From Liolophura sinensis (Eukaryota; Mollusca; Polyplacophora; Chitonida; Chitonidae): 64,000 nucleotides of DNA. The position numbers were made by a program, and so were the translations under genes. The DNA is taken from assembly GCF_032854445.1 (NCBI RefSeq), contig NC_088303.1, positions 7,201,501 to 7,265,500 on the forward strand, given 5' to 3'. Of this stretch, positions 23,387 through 35,348 are shown piece after piece. Numbering within the stretch: position 1 is the first letter of the stretch; each line of letters starts with the position of its first letter. The notes under the pieces are model-generated. The model made no database searches, was not told the DNA's origin, and saw only the letters and a program-made list of their open reading frames with translations.

Positions 23387-24349
23387 AATGGTCAATAATT
23401 GAGTTTACACAAAAGTTTACCTTGATGATGTCTACATTTTTTATTCTAAGCCCACCCCTTGCTGAGCATGTAGCACATGTAAGACTTTCTTGATCGTTGT
23501 CTAACATTTGTTATGGGCATGGTAATGCTCGCGTGAAGCAAACATTGAATCTCTCTGTGCTCTAAACATGTGTTGGTTTTCTTGACCCATATTCACGTAG
23601 ACGAAACTGTGTTTGTACAGGTACTGTTTTGTAGTTTTACTATGGATATGTTTGTGGTCAAGCCATGTGATGTTACTAATCAAGAAATTGTCCTGATCAC
23701 GTCCGCCTCCTCCTAGATATACTGCTGCTTCACGCCGGGGTGTTTTTCGGGCAGTCTGGAAGCTACAGTGTATTTATCGGCCCGAGGGTCATTTACCCAC
23801 AGTCATAAAACATGAAAAATTAGTTTGCGTTAAACTTAATTTATGGTTATGTTGACCAATTTTGTGTATAATATAGTGAGGGGGAGTTTAATTAACCCGA
23901 TAAATGTAAATAGGAATTAAATGCATTTAAACAAATAAATGAAGTCTTTTTTAATATACAGTATATAGATATAGTTACAACACTGAAACAGCTCCCTCAA
24001 GACTAGTGCAAATACACGTCCGTGATCAAATTACATTCAAACTGAACTTACGCTGTCCAGAACCACGACTCTACCACCTGAATACGCACAGAAACTTAAG
24101 ATTTAGAATACGTCTCTTGTAGATCTGCATAAACATCGGGTAGTATAGGGCACGGATTATTATAAAAATCGCAGAACGGAGTGGAAGAAACCCGATTGGA
24201 AAGTCTGTGTACGGTTTCCCCAGTCGTATACGTGTACTTCCTCTGTCTTTGTAAATATTTCCTTTATATCACCTCATGACTGTGTTCAACACGAACTTGA
24301 TTTCTTTGCACTATAAAAGTCCGATGAAATTATGACTACTCTGATGGTA
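22916..24349. other. No gene recognised
   Basis: Apart from the TA microsatellite at 23290-23383 I see no supported feature. The minus frame at 23501-23683 lacks flanking splice support. Confidence 0.45.
23290..23383. repeat. (TA)n microsatellite
   Basis: Uninterrupted alternating AT over about 94 bases. Confidence 0.98.
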
Positions 24350-24590
24350 ATTGCGGTTTATTCTGTTGATGGAAGGAACGCCTTTGGTACAGGCTTTAGT
24401 GTTGCAGATTACATCTAACGAGGTTGTTAGGTTCAGTGCATCTACGGGCCTTAAAACCTTTTCCCGGTCCACTTTCCTGAAATGATCTCTATCTGATTAG
24501 AAAAATCAATTTTATCTCGATCCCTTTTTTACGTCGTGGATTTACTGGCTGCCAAGACGTTCGTCAGAATTTTCCATCTTACCTTAGAAT
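24350..24590 (+). repeat. Dispersed repeat G, copy 1
   Basis: It aligns with the reverse complement of 50140-50370: AACGAGGTTGTTAG, then CTGAAATGATCTCTATCTGA and TTAGAAAAATCAATT. The 3' part (CGTCGTGGATTTACTGG) also matches 38598-38700. The family is unknown. Confidence 0.7.
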
Positions 24591-24639
24591 AGACGTACGG
24601 ACATAAAATTCTCATTTAGATAAGGCCACCGTTGTTGTG

Positions 24640-24685
24640 ATTAGGTCGTATTGTTGAAATTGATGAGCAACTGGCCAGTTGGAAT
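24640..24685 (+). repeat. Short dispersed repeat, copy 2
   Basis: It carries the same ATTAGGTCGTATTGTTGAAA block as 10797-10816, followed by similar sequence. Confidence 0.5.
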
Positions 24686-25924
24686 CCTAATTCGTGAAGA
24701 GGTTTGGATTACTTGGCGTATTGCAGTCACCCCAAAGTACAGGTAACTTAATCACCACGAGGCTGCGCTGTGATTTTCTTTATAGTTTTAAAGAGTTTTA
24801 GTGCTACAGTGCTAAAATGTCTCATTTTATAGATGGGCGAAAAAGGTCGAATGTAGTTCTAAATCGCGAGGTTTCATTCTCTCTGACGTACATGTACATG
24901 TTCATATAGTGTTGGTCAAAGTTACTTGCCAAATGCCAATCGCTTACTCAAGTTAGTTCGTTACCCAACAACGTGACCTCTATTTTACATGTGTGTGTGT
25001 TGAGTGTTGAGGTTTAATCAAACAGTGTACGTGTGAAAGCCATCTCAGACCATCACCGTAAACTTGCTAGATTTATAGGTATCAAATTGATATATTTATA
25101 TAACATTTCCGTTCAAAGAGCAACGACAGTTTGGGGACCTGTTGATAAATAGAATAATTTCAAATCCATTTATATTTTGGTTGTGTTTCATTTACCTCCT
25201 GAACTTTAAACACTTCTGTATGTCATACCAATGCCGGTATTTTCACGGAGTTGTCAGGTAGATATGAGTCATGGAGCTAAATGATCCTATTCCGGTATTC
25301 TGCCCTAAATAGCTCCTCGTGGCATTTTAATACAGACAAACTTGCCATCTACCAGATTAATTGCCATTCCGTGTTTCACCAACGCCCAGGCATTAATCAA
25401 AATTATATAAAATAACATCTCACGTCTCCAAATCCCGATTCACGACATTTTCAGCAACAGTAAGATATCCCAGCTAAATTTAACCTTGTTTATTTAATTA
25501 AATACCGATTTACGTGGCAGAGAAATTAAATACACATGCATGTTTGCCATTTATACAAAGACCACCTGAAATTTTAGGTTTTGAGCTCATATCGGTTTTG
25601 TTCACGTTTTCAGAATCCGTTCGTTAAACTGTCATTTGTGGATTTTTTTTAGATAGATAAGCGCATCGACATCTATGACTTTGTTGAGGAAACTAAATGT
25701 TATCGCGCCACATAAAATATCTGCACGTGTGTAGGTATTTGTAATTATGTCATTTATGTCTGAGACTTTTTATCTTTTCCTTTTATTTCACTCTCGGCTT
25801 TTGTCACATGAAAAGACAGAGGTAGGTGTATGATCAAGAGTAAAGAACTGAGACAGGCACCAGTTATAGCGATTCCCTTTACACGTACACGTTGGGACCT
25901 CAGCTAAAGTTTTGTCTGCAGAAT
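24686..25924. other. No gene recognised
   Basis: No coding or repeat signal that I can support. Confidence 0.45.
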
Positions 25925-26150
25925 ACCGCACGTTCTCACACACTCTATAGTCGATCGTGTGTCTGACTAATACCGCACGTCCTCACACAGTCTACAGTCG
26001 ATCGTGTGTCTGACTAATACCGCACGTCCTCACACAGTCTACAGTCGATCGTGTGTCTGACTAATACCGCACGTCCTCACACAGTCTACAGTCGATCGTG
26101 AGTCTGACTAATACCGCACGTCCTCACACAGTCTACAGTCGATCGTGTGT
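25925..26150. repeat. 47-bp minisatellite, about 5 copies
   Basis: Unit of 47 bp built from CCGCACGTCCTCACACAGTC, TACAGTCGATCG and TGTGTCTGACTAATA. Copies are nearly identical, which suggests recent expansion. Confidence 0.95.
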
Positions 26151-27254
26151 CTGACTCAGAACAACATGGACATTCTTCCATGTCTGTTTTCTGGCTTCTA
26201 CTGGACATGCAAACTTGGGTTAAATTGGGTACCGAATTGCCGAACATTTTGGCATAACAGGGAACACCGACAAGTGGTTCAGCGGAACCAAGGGAAGCAC
26301 ACAAAGTCCTGAAAATATTGTGACTTTCTACAATGGGAGTTCACGGACCACGGTCAGTTGGGAACTCTCGTTGTGCGATTTTAATAGCCTTTTTGACTTG
26401 CATAAAAACCTTTCTTCTCCTTTTCAGTATGTTAACAGAGTAAAGCACATTGGAGTTTTAGCGGTCTTGTTTTCTGGCATGAAAAATGAAAGACTGGGCG
26501 GTTTAAAACAATATATATATATAATAACCCATGAAACTGAGAAAATGTCGTGGTAGACATTGAAAAGAAAACGACACTACGGTTCACAGTGATATGGCTT
26601 GTGCAACAAGATGTGGTGTAGATTTTCATGATGTATGGCTTATATGAAATATGTACTGAGCTCCGCGGGTCTTCCCTGTCTTATGTCATCCTCTTGTTGA
26701 AAAACAAAATCACGAACAGTTGAAATATTGCATGTGATATCTTCCTTTGTGACATTTTCAGACAGGCAGAGAACGGAAGGTGGGAAGAGTCGGGGAGGCG
26801 GGGGCGAATTTGTGATGCTGGTCAACTTGTGCACCTATGACTTAATTATCAACTCACCAAACGCCCGCGTCTAACTGTTAACTGCTGTTTTCTAAATGTG
26901 TGAGCTTATTGATTGCCCAGTAGATACTGGCGCTTCACTACAGGACAAGGCCATTTAACGTTTTATTATCTTTCTTTAGGTAAATATAGTGGCAAATATA
27001 TTCATTAAAAAAATTTCGTCAGAAAAATCGTCAGAACATGTTACAATGACAAAAAGAAGAGAACAACAACGCTTAAATTAGCAGAAAATGTCCGGTATTT
27101 TAGAATTCACGTGAAGAAGGTGCTTTAATCAACACCCAGCACTACCTATGAAAGAGTATCCCATCCTTTGTCCAATTTGGTGAGAGTTTACTGTGCACTG
27201 GATATTTTTAGGATAAAGAAATCGTATATCTTTCCAGCCTTACTAGCCTGAATA
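26151..27254. other. No gene recognised
   Basis: A cysteine-containing minus frame (26086-26304) begins near an acceptor-like ATTTTCAG but runs into the 47-bp array, so it is not called. Nothing else is supported. Confidence 0.4.
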
Positions 27255-27743
27255 GATGATGTCACGCGTTTACTGTATGTACTTACCTGAGGAGAGAAAA
27301 GTCATGATAGGTGTTTACTGTCGCATCAACTTAAACAAATGGAAGTCACGTTGTATGCTTACTGTATTTACCTCCCTGAATAGAAAATGTCACATTCCTT
27401 GTTTATTGTGACATTCTTACTTACCTGAACAGAACAAAGTCACATTGCATGTTTAGGTAACAGAAAAGCTCACGTTACATATGTACTTTTCAATTTGCAT
27501 GGATTTAAGACGTTACATGTTTACTCTCTTACTTACCCGCACAGAGAAAAAGTCACATTCCATGTTTACTGCCTTAGTTACCTGAACAGGAAGAAGTCAT
27601 GTTACATGTATACTTCCTTGCTTACACGAATAGGAAAAAAAGTCACATTCTATGCTTATTGATACATTCTTACTTGCCTGAACAGAAAAAGCTCATATTG
27701 TTTGTTTAATATCTTATTTCCTGCACAGGAAAGAAAAACATCG
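27255..27743. repeat. Degenerate minisatellite, left block (unit about 44-50 bp)
   Basis: Repeated phrases ACTTACCTGAACAGAAAAAG, TCACATTGCATG and TTTACTGTC recur with substitutions and length changes. The same array resumes at 29315, so the BEL/Pao element between the two blocks interrupts one original array. Confidence 0.85.
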
Positions 27744-28332
27744 AGCAGAGAGAGAACTGAAGGAACAGCTGCGGACCTGGAACAAAGAGAAAATTCACGG
27801 AAGTATATTACTTAAGGATATTGACTGGAACTTCAACCCATCTACAGCGTTACATTTTGGAGGAGTTTGGGAACGCTTAATTCGGGCCGTAAGGAAGATC
27901 CTCTATGCTTTGGTGGCTGAACAAAACATCCAGCTCTACGACGAGTCTCTGCCAACTTTGCTCTGCGAAGCAGAAGTCATTTTAAATGGCCGTCCCCTTA
28001 CGGAATGCCCACACAGTGTTAATGATTTAGATGTTCTCACACCTAACCACCTGCGTCTTCTAAGATCAAGAGAGTCTTTGCCATCAGGAGTGTTCAGTAT
28101 TTGTGATAGTTACTCGAGGAAACCCATCTTCTGGACAAGGTGGAGACGAGAGCACTTTCCACTTCTGCAGGAAAGACATAAGTGTGACAGCGGACCCAGG
28201 AAGAACATCAGCATCCGAGATATTGTCCTCATCATGGACTTTGCTCATAGAAATTCATGGGCACTTGGAAGAGTAATTGAAATTGTCAAGGACAGCAAAA
28301 GGTTTGCCAGAGCAGCCCAACTAAGAAAGTAA
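27744..28332 (+). pseudogene. BEL/Pao retrotransposon integrase C-terminal fragment
   Basis: The frame reads through the end of the integrase core and the adjoining C-terminal domain typical of BEL/Pao elements (DUF5641-like). Visible motifs are WNFNPSTALHFGGVWERLI, whose WE most likely holds the catalytic glutamate, then LNGRPLTECP, LTPNHLRLL, FWTRWRREHFPLLQER and RNSWALGRVIEI. Everything upstream (gag, protease, reverse transcriptase, RNase H, most of integrase) is absent. The frame stops at 28330-28332, but a remnant of the usual RPI-KL terminal motif (AKLCSILE) survives in another frame at about 28365-28390, so a frameshift ended the protein. No retrotransposition function remains. Confidence 0.9.
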
Positions 28333-28554
28333 TTCATGTCTACTGATATATTAATCCACCCATAGGCCAAGTTATGTTCCATTCTTGAACATGACAGCTG
28401 AATGATGAATATAAACGGAACCTTTTCGTGGCCTGGCATATTTATCCTCGGTTTTCATACATGTTTGTACTTTGTGTCCATTTAACAGAATTATTATTAT
28501 TATTTTTGGGGTATAACTGTTCATCTGTGTAATTCTTAACTAGAAGGCCGGAAG

Positions 28555-29314
28555 TGTAATGGCCTTATGCCTTTTTGTATCATTTTGTTCATGAACCTGT
28601 CTAATTAAATGGCATAGTAAATGTCTTTTATACGCCATACGTTACGAATAAAGGGAGAAATCAAACGAGAAAGGTGCGAGTGCGCCCCAGGCACGAATTC
28701 GCGGCTGCTTCACCTGTACATACACATCAGGGTTTACTAAACAGTATGTGGGTTTGTTATTTGTAATGTTTTCTTAACATTGTATTACTGATTCATTTAT
28801 TACTTAGCGTATTTTTATCACCGCTGAGCAGATAATGATTGTCTGACACGTAATATTGCGCACCCGTAAGGTACACCACTGACAGCAAATATGTTTTACA
28901 TGTGGGAAGTTGTAGTCTTAAAATGTTATGTCAGCGTGACCGTATTCATGGACCAAATGAGTGCTGGTCGCCCAGTAGCACAACTAAATTAGTTTTGTAA
29001 CATATCGTTGCATAAATAGCGCATAAATTTGTTTGTTTCATTGTTTGTGTGACTCGTACATTGCCATGTATAGTTGTTTGTAAAAACTCGTACTTTGTTT
29101 GACTTGCTTTTTTGTCGGATAATTATTAAAATCAATGCCGATAAAACAACGTAAATTCAGTATAATATTATTGCTCTAAGAATGCTCTTTTGTTTATCTT
29201 TATTGTTATGCTGTTGTGGATACCAAAGGGGTTGTATCCGTTGACTATGAGTTCAACATCCAATAACTGTTCGGATTTGCACAGCATTCACATGTTTACG
29301 GTCTGGTGGATTCA
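28555..29314 (+). mobile_element. Putative 3' LTR of the BEL/Pao element
   Basis: A purine-rich tract (TAGAAGGCCGGAAG, 28541-28554) lies immediately before TGTAATGGCC, and the interval ends GGTGGATTCA where the minisatellite resumes. TG...CA ends, the preceding tract and the position after the integrase frame fit a 3' LTR of about 760 bp. Without the 5' LTR the limits cannot be proved. Confidence 0.5.
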
Positions 29315-30215
29315 GTGACAATAAACATGAAATGTGACTTTGTTCCCATAACTGTGACATTCTTACCTACCTAAACAGGACCAGGACACATTACATGTTT
29401 AGGTAAATAAGCCTGTCACAATAAAGGAAACTAAGTCACATTTTATGTTTATTGTGACATTTTTATTTACCTAAACAGAAAAACAGTCACATTGCATGTT
29501 TATTGTGACAGTCTTACTTAACTGAATAGAAGAAAAATGTTACATTACATGTTTATGTAAATGAGACTATCACAGTAAACAGAAAAAAGTCACATTGCAT
29601 GTTCTCTTATCTGAACAGAAAAAATCACGTAACAAGTCTACTTTTTAATTTACATGGACTGAAGAGGCTATATGTTTACTCTCTTACTTACTCGAACAGG
29701 AAAGAGTCACACTGCATGTTTATTGTAATATTCGTACTGACGTAAACACACAAGAAGTCACATTGCATGATTAGTGTATCATTCTTACTTTCCTGAACAG
29801 AACAGGGTCACATTGCATGTTTCCTGGTTACTTACCTGAACAGAACAGGGTCACATTGCATGTTTCCTGGTTACTTACCTGAACAGAACAGGGTCACATT
29901 GCATGTTTCCTGGTTACTTACCTGAACAGAACAGGGTCACATTGCATGTTTCCTGGTTACTTACCTGAACAGAACAGGCTCACATTGCATGTTTCCTGGT
30001 TACTTACCTGAACAGAACAGGGTCACATTGCATGTTTCCTGTTTACTTACCTGATCAAAAAAGTTACATTGCATGTTCACTCTATTACTTACCTGAACAG
30101 AAAGAAAAACATCACGTTACGTATCTGGTATTTAACTTGCATGGACTGAAGACGTTACAAGTTTACTGTCTTACGTACCTAAACAAGAAAAAGTCACATT
30201 CTATGGTTATTGTGG
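29315..30215. repeat. Minisatellite, right block, with homogenised core
   Basis: It has the same unit as 27255-27743 (TCACATTGCATGTTTATTGT, then ACTTACCTGAACAG), and some units are inverted (for example near 29315-29345). At about 29785-30050 six nearly identical 44-bp units (CCTGAACAGAACAGGGTCAC etc.) form a recently homogenised stretch. Confidence 0.9.
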
Positions 30216-33200
30216 TCTGGCGTACTTGTAAAGAATCAGTGATAGGGCTGAAATTTAAACCGCAGCTGGACAAATCCAAGCCATCTTCAATATGTTCATG
30301 ATGACTTTCTGAGTTGAAAGTTTGCTGTTAGGTGAAAATGTCAGGTGACTAAAAACATTTTTGTGAACAACTTTTTCGGTGTGGAAAATTTTTGCTCTGA
30401 ACGAAGTTCTATCTAATGCAGAATTGGACGCAGATTCCAAATGTGTAATTATTGCCGAAAGTGACACCCTCAAAGCTGGAAATAGGTGTATCCTTAACAA
30501 ATGAACTTAAAGACACAAACTTAAGGCTTAACATCATCTGAATGCAAGAGGCAAATTTAACATACCGGAAGTAACGTCAGCAGACCGAAAGAAGGACATT
30601 TTCTGCATATTTCAAACTGAGAAAAAACCTCTGCAGCTAAAATGGGATGGCGGAAATGCGTTTATATATATATAAAAGGTCTGGAGACGAAATCTGTCCA
30701 GTAAAATATGCGTGCTGTCAGTGATGTGATGGGTATAATGGGCTGATATTAAGAAACATTCGAGAATCGTTTCTTCCGGAACTCCATGCCCCCTTGAATC
30801 CCATTACTTCAAATTTAGTACTCGTGAATAGGTTTCTTAGGCTATTCGGTAGACAGACATGCAATGTGCGAGCAAATTAGGTTGTATCTGATAACATGGA
30901 AGTTGAGAATTGAATTTTAAGATTCTAAACCTGTTCCCTGAAGTTAATTGCTGTCCTGGTCAGGGTAATTTTTTGTCATGCAATATATATTTTTGTTGGA
31001 AATTACAATTCAGTTGGAAAAAGTCGCATTTTCTGAAATATTTGGAGGATACCTGAAAGAAACGTGTTATAGGTGATTTCGGATATAGGCCTATCCTGTC
31101 TATACTTCCCTGAACAGCTCCCTGAACAGCTATTCGTGACAGGGATTTTAATTCTCGTAAATATCTATAGATAAACAGTTATATACATATAGATTTCTAG
31201 ATAAACTATTTTCACAATATGCTGGTTTTCGAGTTTTATCTCTTATTTTGATTTTATCTAAACATGTTTGTTTCACTTTTGATGTTCACAGTATCAAATC
31301 GAAACCGTAACCGTCTCGTGTTTTCAACTTGTTTTCGTCTCGATATGGCTGGAAGATTTCCGATGTGGCGTTAAGCCATAATCATTCATTCATTTTTTCT
31401 TAAAGCCTTGCTTGTATGTCTGATAATTTGCCTTTGCAAGCCATTGGTTCTACACAGTGAAGTCAGTGAATGACAAAAATATTAACACTATCCGTTATAG
31501 AGCCCACTTATATTACAGTATGTATAGAAAGTATTACAGCATTTGTATTAGGTTTTACTTTTAAACCCAGATATATGCAGGTGCCCTCAGCCCCGTGGAC
31601 CCAAACTTATTTGTATTAAACTAAGACAATTACAGGACGTTTTATGACTTTAAACAAATTGATAGCACTTTTATATGTTCTTTTGATTTACAAATGAACA
31701 CGTAATGGAATGTAACTTGATTGTCAGCGGGCATCTAGGAACCAAACTGTCTATTGGTTCCATGACACAGTTTTTTTGCCTCTACGTGACCAACCATTTC
31801 TGTTTGTCTGGGTTTCTAGACATTAAGATGCTTATTTCCTAGGATGCAATACCATGAAAACTTTTTTGTATCAGACTAGATTATAGACACCACGATGGGA
31901 ATAGCCTTAAAGCAAAATGGTTAAAAGCTAAGTGATCATTGTCCGTCTACAATGCCCTCCATCAGGAACGAGTACAAAAAACGTGGGAATAAAAGCAACA
32001 CACGCCTCTGCCTAGTCCATTACAGCCTGTAGACCATACGTATCCCATCATAAACGTCGGGGAGAATATTCATTTTCAGTAGTCCTATATCAGGGAAAAG
32101 CCATTGCCGCTCAAAGATAAGGCCGCAGGTATTCAGTGGCAGTCTGGTGACGAAGACAGTATGTTTCCTTGAGGGAATATTGTCCATTAAGTAATTTATC
32201 AGCATATCCAAAAAGGTGCATTGGTGCACCCATAACAGTCGCACTAGCCGGAATTCGTGAAGGCTTAAGTATCCGCAGGGCATTGCCAGATCCTCGAGAC
32301 GCAAATCTGAAGTTCCCAGAGAAGCTGCACACAAGATTAATAGGATAGGTGTGTGAAATACAAACAGGATATTTGATAACATTGCATTGTAGTGTTGTTG
32401 CTGCTGCACGGCTTACATGTAGGCGGCTTTTGGTTCATGTGGCGTCCTTACTAAACGTGTAGCGAGCAATTACATAGAGGATATACAATGAGTGACCCAT
32501 TATATCAATTTTATTAAACCAGTGGTGTACTCTTCATTTATTCCGAGACTTTGACAAGAAAAAGAAAATTACAACAAGAGTTTTATAAATCTGATATAAT
32601 GGATCACGAATTGCATATTTTCTTTAGCCCATAATTCATTCAGAACAGTTTTACGCGGTTTATACTAAAGAATACGTCTGTTTGTTTTGATAAGTATGTA
32701 AATCAGATTTGTATTGATAACGATAATTGTGGTCGAAACCGAACCACACATTCAACTAAATATAGTTCTAGAACACATTGAGGAAATCTGTGAGTTCTGT
32801 GATCAGAAAACATATCACAGTTCAACAGTATATGATCAGATGACGATGTTTATTTATTTTTCAAAAATATCAGCATTCATAACAGCTCATTTATCGAAAC
32901 ATTTAGCTCCAAATTTGTGACCTAAACGTAGGTCATATTGCTATGCGAACTGACACCACGCGATGACACACAGGGTGCGAGGAGCGGTGATTCCTAAAAT
33001 CACACGGAACGAAATATTCAAATGTATGGTCTCAGCGCTAATAATTCACCTCAACACTTATTTGCTGGTCTTACTAACCATCTTTAACCTTGGAGAATGC
33101 AACAAAACAGTGTCTAGGAGGTTTCAAAATTGCTTGATTTTGGTTTTGTTTTGGACTTTCCGTGTGATGGTAGACGTAATGTTGAGTCTAACATCGTCCA

Positions 33201-33649
33201 ACAGCGGGACCAATTTTTGTATTCGATGTCTTTGGTTCTCTACAAAGTAGTAAGGTAAGTTTGTGGGTGTTTAATTTCGTGAAAATCTGACACACGGGCA
33301 TAATGTTGTGGTTGACGTGTTTGTTAGAAGACCTGTCTTGGTTTAGGTGTACAGCGTCAAGCGCTTCATTTCCTTTCAATAACCTTTGCTATTTTTTATA
33401 TTTCATGAAGATAACTTTATGCCTGTCCAGTGTCCAATCGTGAACCGTTTGATACCAAGGAACCAAACTGGTGTCATGGTGTAATAAGTGATGCTAGCCT
33501 GGCTTTTTCACGGCAACAAACAACAGAAGTAGTCCGGTATGCAGTTGTACTTTTTCATCGGATGAACTTGTTAATGAAAGCTCAGGTGACCAATCAAAGC
33601 TGTGGTTTATTTATATAACGTGTGGAATATTGAAAATTTACTGTTGTTA
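30216..33649. other. No gene recognised
   Basis: The longest frame is minus 32020-32409 (129 codons). An internal methionine starts a hydrophobic, signal-like stretch (ILFVFHTPILLILCAA), but there is no further support. No repeats or RNA genes were recognised. Confidence 0.4.
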
Positions 33650-34058
33650 TAGATGGAAGACGGAGAAATCGAGAGTCGAGATTACAAAAACTGCGTGAAG
33701 AAAAAAACACGGCTTTGCCTAATATCGACCCGCGGGTTTTACTCCCGTCACAAAAACCGCGGGCCGACAACACGAGAGTTGAGAGTATTCAAAAAGCGCG
33801 CGGTGTTTGCATCTATTCTTGTGCGGCATTTAACAAACTGCTCGAGATTAGTAATGATATCGCCCGGTTTCACTAATCTTGCATTCTCGTGTTCTCGACC
33901 CGCGCGACCTGTCATAAAACCCGCGGGTCGAGATTAGGCAAAACAGCGCAATTTGTTGCGCGCGGATTTTGTTAATCTTGACTTTCGAGTTTTCGACCCG
34001 CATTTATTAAAAGACGCGGCTCCAGCACGCGAGCAGCGGCTTCCGTTTTCCATAGATA
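33650..34058. mobile_element. GC-rich fold-back element with nested inverted repeats
   Basis: The left arm (33650-33835) pairs imperfectly with the right arm (33836-34058). Outer ends are ATGGAAGACGGA and, on the opposite strand, ATGGAAAACGGA. The strongest inverted segment is 33713-33742 versus 33916-33946 (core TAATATCGACCCGCGGG / CCCGCGGGTCGAGATTA). The motif CGACCCGCGGGTTTT and its variants recur about six times in alternating orientation. CpG content is far above the surroundings. It encodes nothing evident, and the frame 33653-33937 is incidental. It most resembles a MITE-like fold-back transposon. Confidence 0.75.
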
Positions 34059-34679
34059 CGTCACTGACACAAGAAAATTATGAGATTAAAAAAGTATAAT
34101 CAATCCATTTTACCGCAGCAATTATGCTTTTCAAATAACTATGATTTTTTGCCTTGTGTTTTGCCTGCATTAATAAAGCCTCCCAATGCAAACAATCAGA
34201 ACAAAAATAGTAGCATGTAACGCGTGCGTACACAAGAAATTATGACGTGTGATTTACTACCTACCGCGTCAAATGTGATTATGTGAAATTGCCCTACTGG
34301 TTTCAAAGAAATCGTTTTACCGATATGATTATTGTACCCACAGGAAAGTGTATTGTTTTGTATGCAGTCATGTTAACCCATTTGTAGCTGTAATTACCTT
34401 CTCAATGAATGTAATTACATCCTCAAAGTTTATGGCCATACCCATAAACCTGTGCAGACTTTAGGGATTGAAGAAAAAATAGGTATCCAATTGTTCTCAC
34501 TTTGAACGAGAGGGACGGAGACATCTGAATGGATGAATATTCTCACTTGAAGGTAGTTATGTGTGCAGATGGACTCACAACCACATTGTTTATAGTGCAA
34601 GCGACATATCAATTTAACTGTTTCGGTTGAATTGTTTAAGTATTAACTATTCTGTTGGCACCACCGCTTTCCACAACAG

Positions 34680-34857
34680 TAGCTTCCGGACGACGTCCGA
34701 TTTTGATGCCATGTTTTGGAATAGAATTACAAAGATTGATTGGTTCCCCAGTGGACAGCAGCTGCTTTATCAGATGACAGTCGCAGAAGATCTGACAGAT
34801 CTAGAACAGCGATTCTCTCCCAGACTCTCTCCAGCATGGATACAGACTCTTTCCAAA
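34680..34857 (+). CDS. Candidate internal exon 1 of an unrecognised gene
   Basis: The exon is bounded by an acceptor (CCGCTTTCCACAACAG, AG at 34678-34679) and a good donor (AAA then GTAAGA at 34858). It is 178 nt with 59 full codons, reading SDFDAMFWNRITKIDWF, then VAEDLTDLEQRFSPRLSPAW, ending WIQTLSK. It leaves in phase 0, which fits the next segment. It contains amphipathic, helix-like sequence but no motif I recognise, and earlier exons were not found. Confidence 0.42.
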
Positions 34858-35003
34858 GTAAGACAACGTCTTTCCTTTTATTCTAACTATATTTTGTCAT
34901 TAAGGCGTGATCGAGATATTAAAATTGTTTTGTTTTTTTTTTTTTGGTCACTCTGGTTAGACTGCATCTGAATTGCCACTTGGAGGACTCACACAATTTA
35001 CAG

Positions 35004-35225
35004 CAGTCTATCAACAATCTTCCTTTGGAAGTCAGGGATCGTATCCGTGTTGTCCTTATTTGTTGTTTTGCTAGCAAAAGCAGGGAAATGTCGATTCACA
35101 CAGTCGCAGTGGTTTGGTCTCTTGATTTAGGAATCATCTCAGATAGACGACATGATCACCTTGCGAGTATTTACCTTCAACGTCAGTTTGGTGGACGACT
35201 GGTACACATGTACACAAATGTTGTG
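35004..35225 (+). CDS. Candidate exon 2 of the same unrecognised gene
   Basis: After an acceptor (CACACAATTTACAG, AG at 35002-35003), entered in phase 0, the frame reads QSINNLPLEVRDRIRVVLIC, then CFASKSREMSIHTVAVVWSL and RQFGGRLVHMYTN. The frame remains open to 35348, but protein-like composition ends near 35225. The donor is uncertain (GTACAC at about 35199 or GTTGTG at 35220). The pairing of two open segments across a 146-bp phase-0 intron is the main support. No name can be given. Confidence 0.42.
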
Positions 35226-35348
35226 ACGTCTAGATTTTATTTTCTACACATCAACATAGGCACAAATATTATTACTTTTGAAATGGGACAATTTAAATTG
35301 TTGCTCAAAACTAACGGTAACGTAACAGTATTTGTAACGTCGTTTTAA

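Noticed and set aside
26086-26304. Cysteine-containing 72-codon minus frame after an acceptor-like ATTTTCAG
   Set aside because: The second half translates the 47-bp array, and no donor, partner exon or family signal was found.
30032-30301. 89-codon plus frame
   Set aside because: Begins inside and largely consists of the minisatellite translated.
33653-33937. 94-codon basic frame
   Set aside because: Lies wholly within the fold-back element; composition comes from its CpG-rich inverted motifs.
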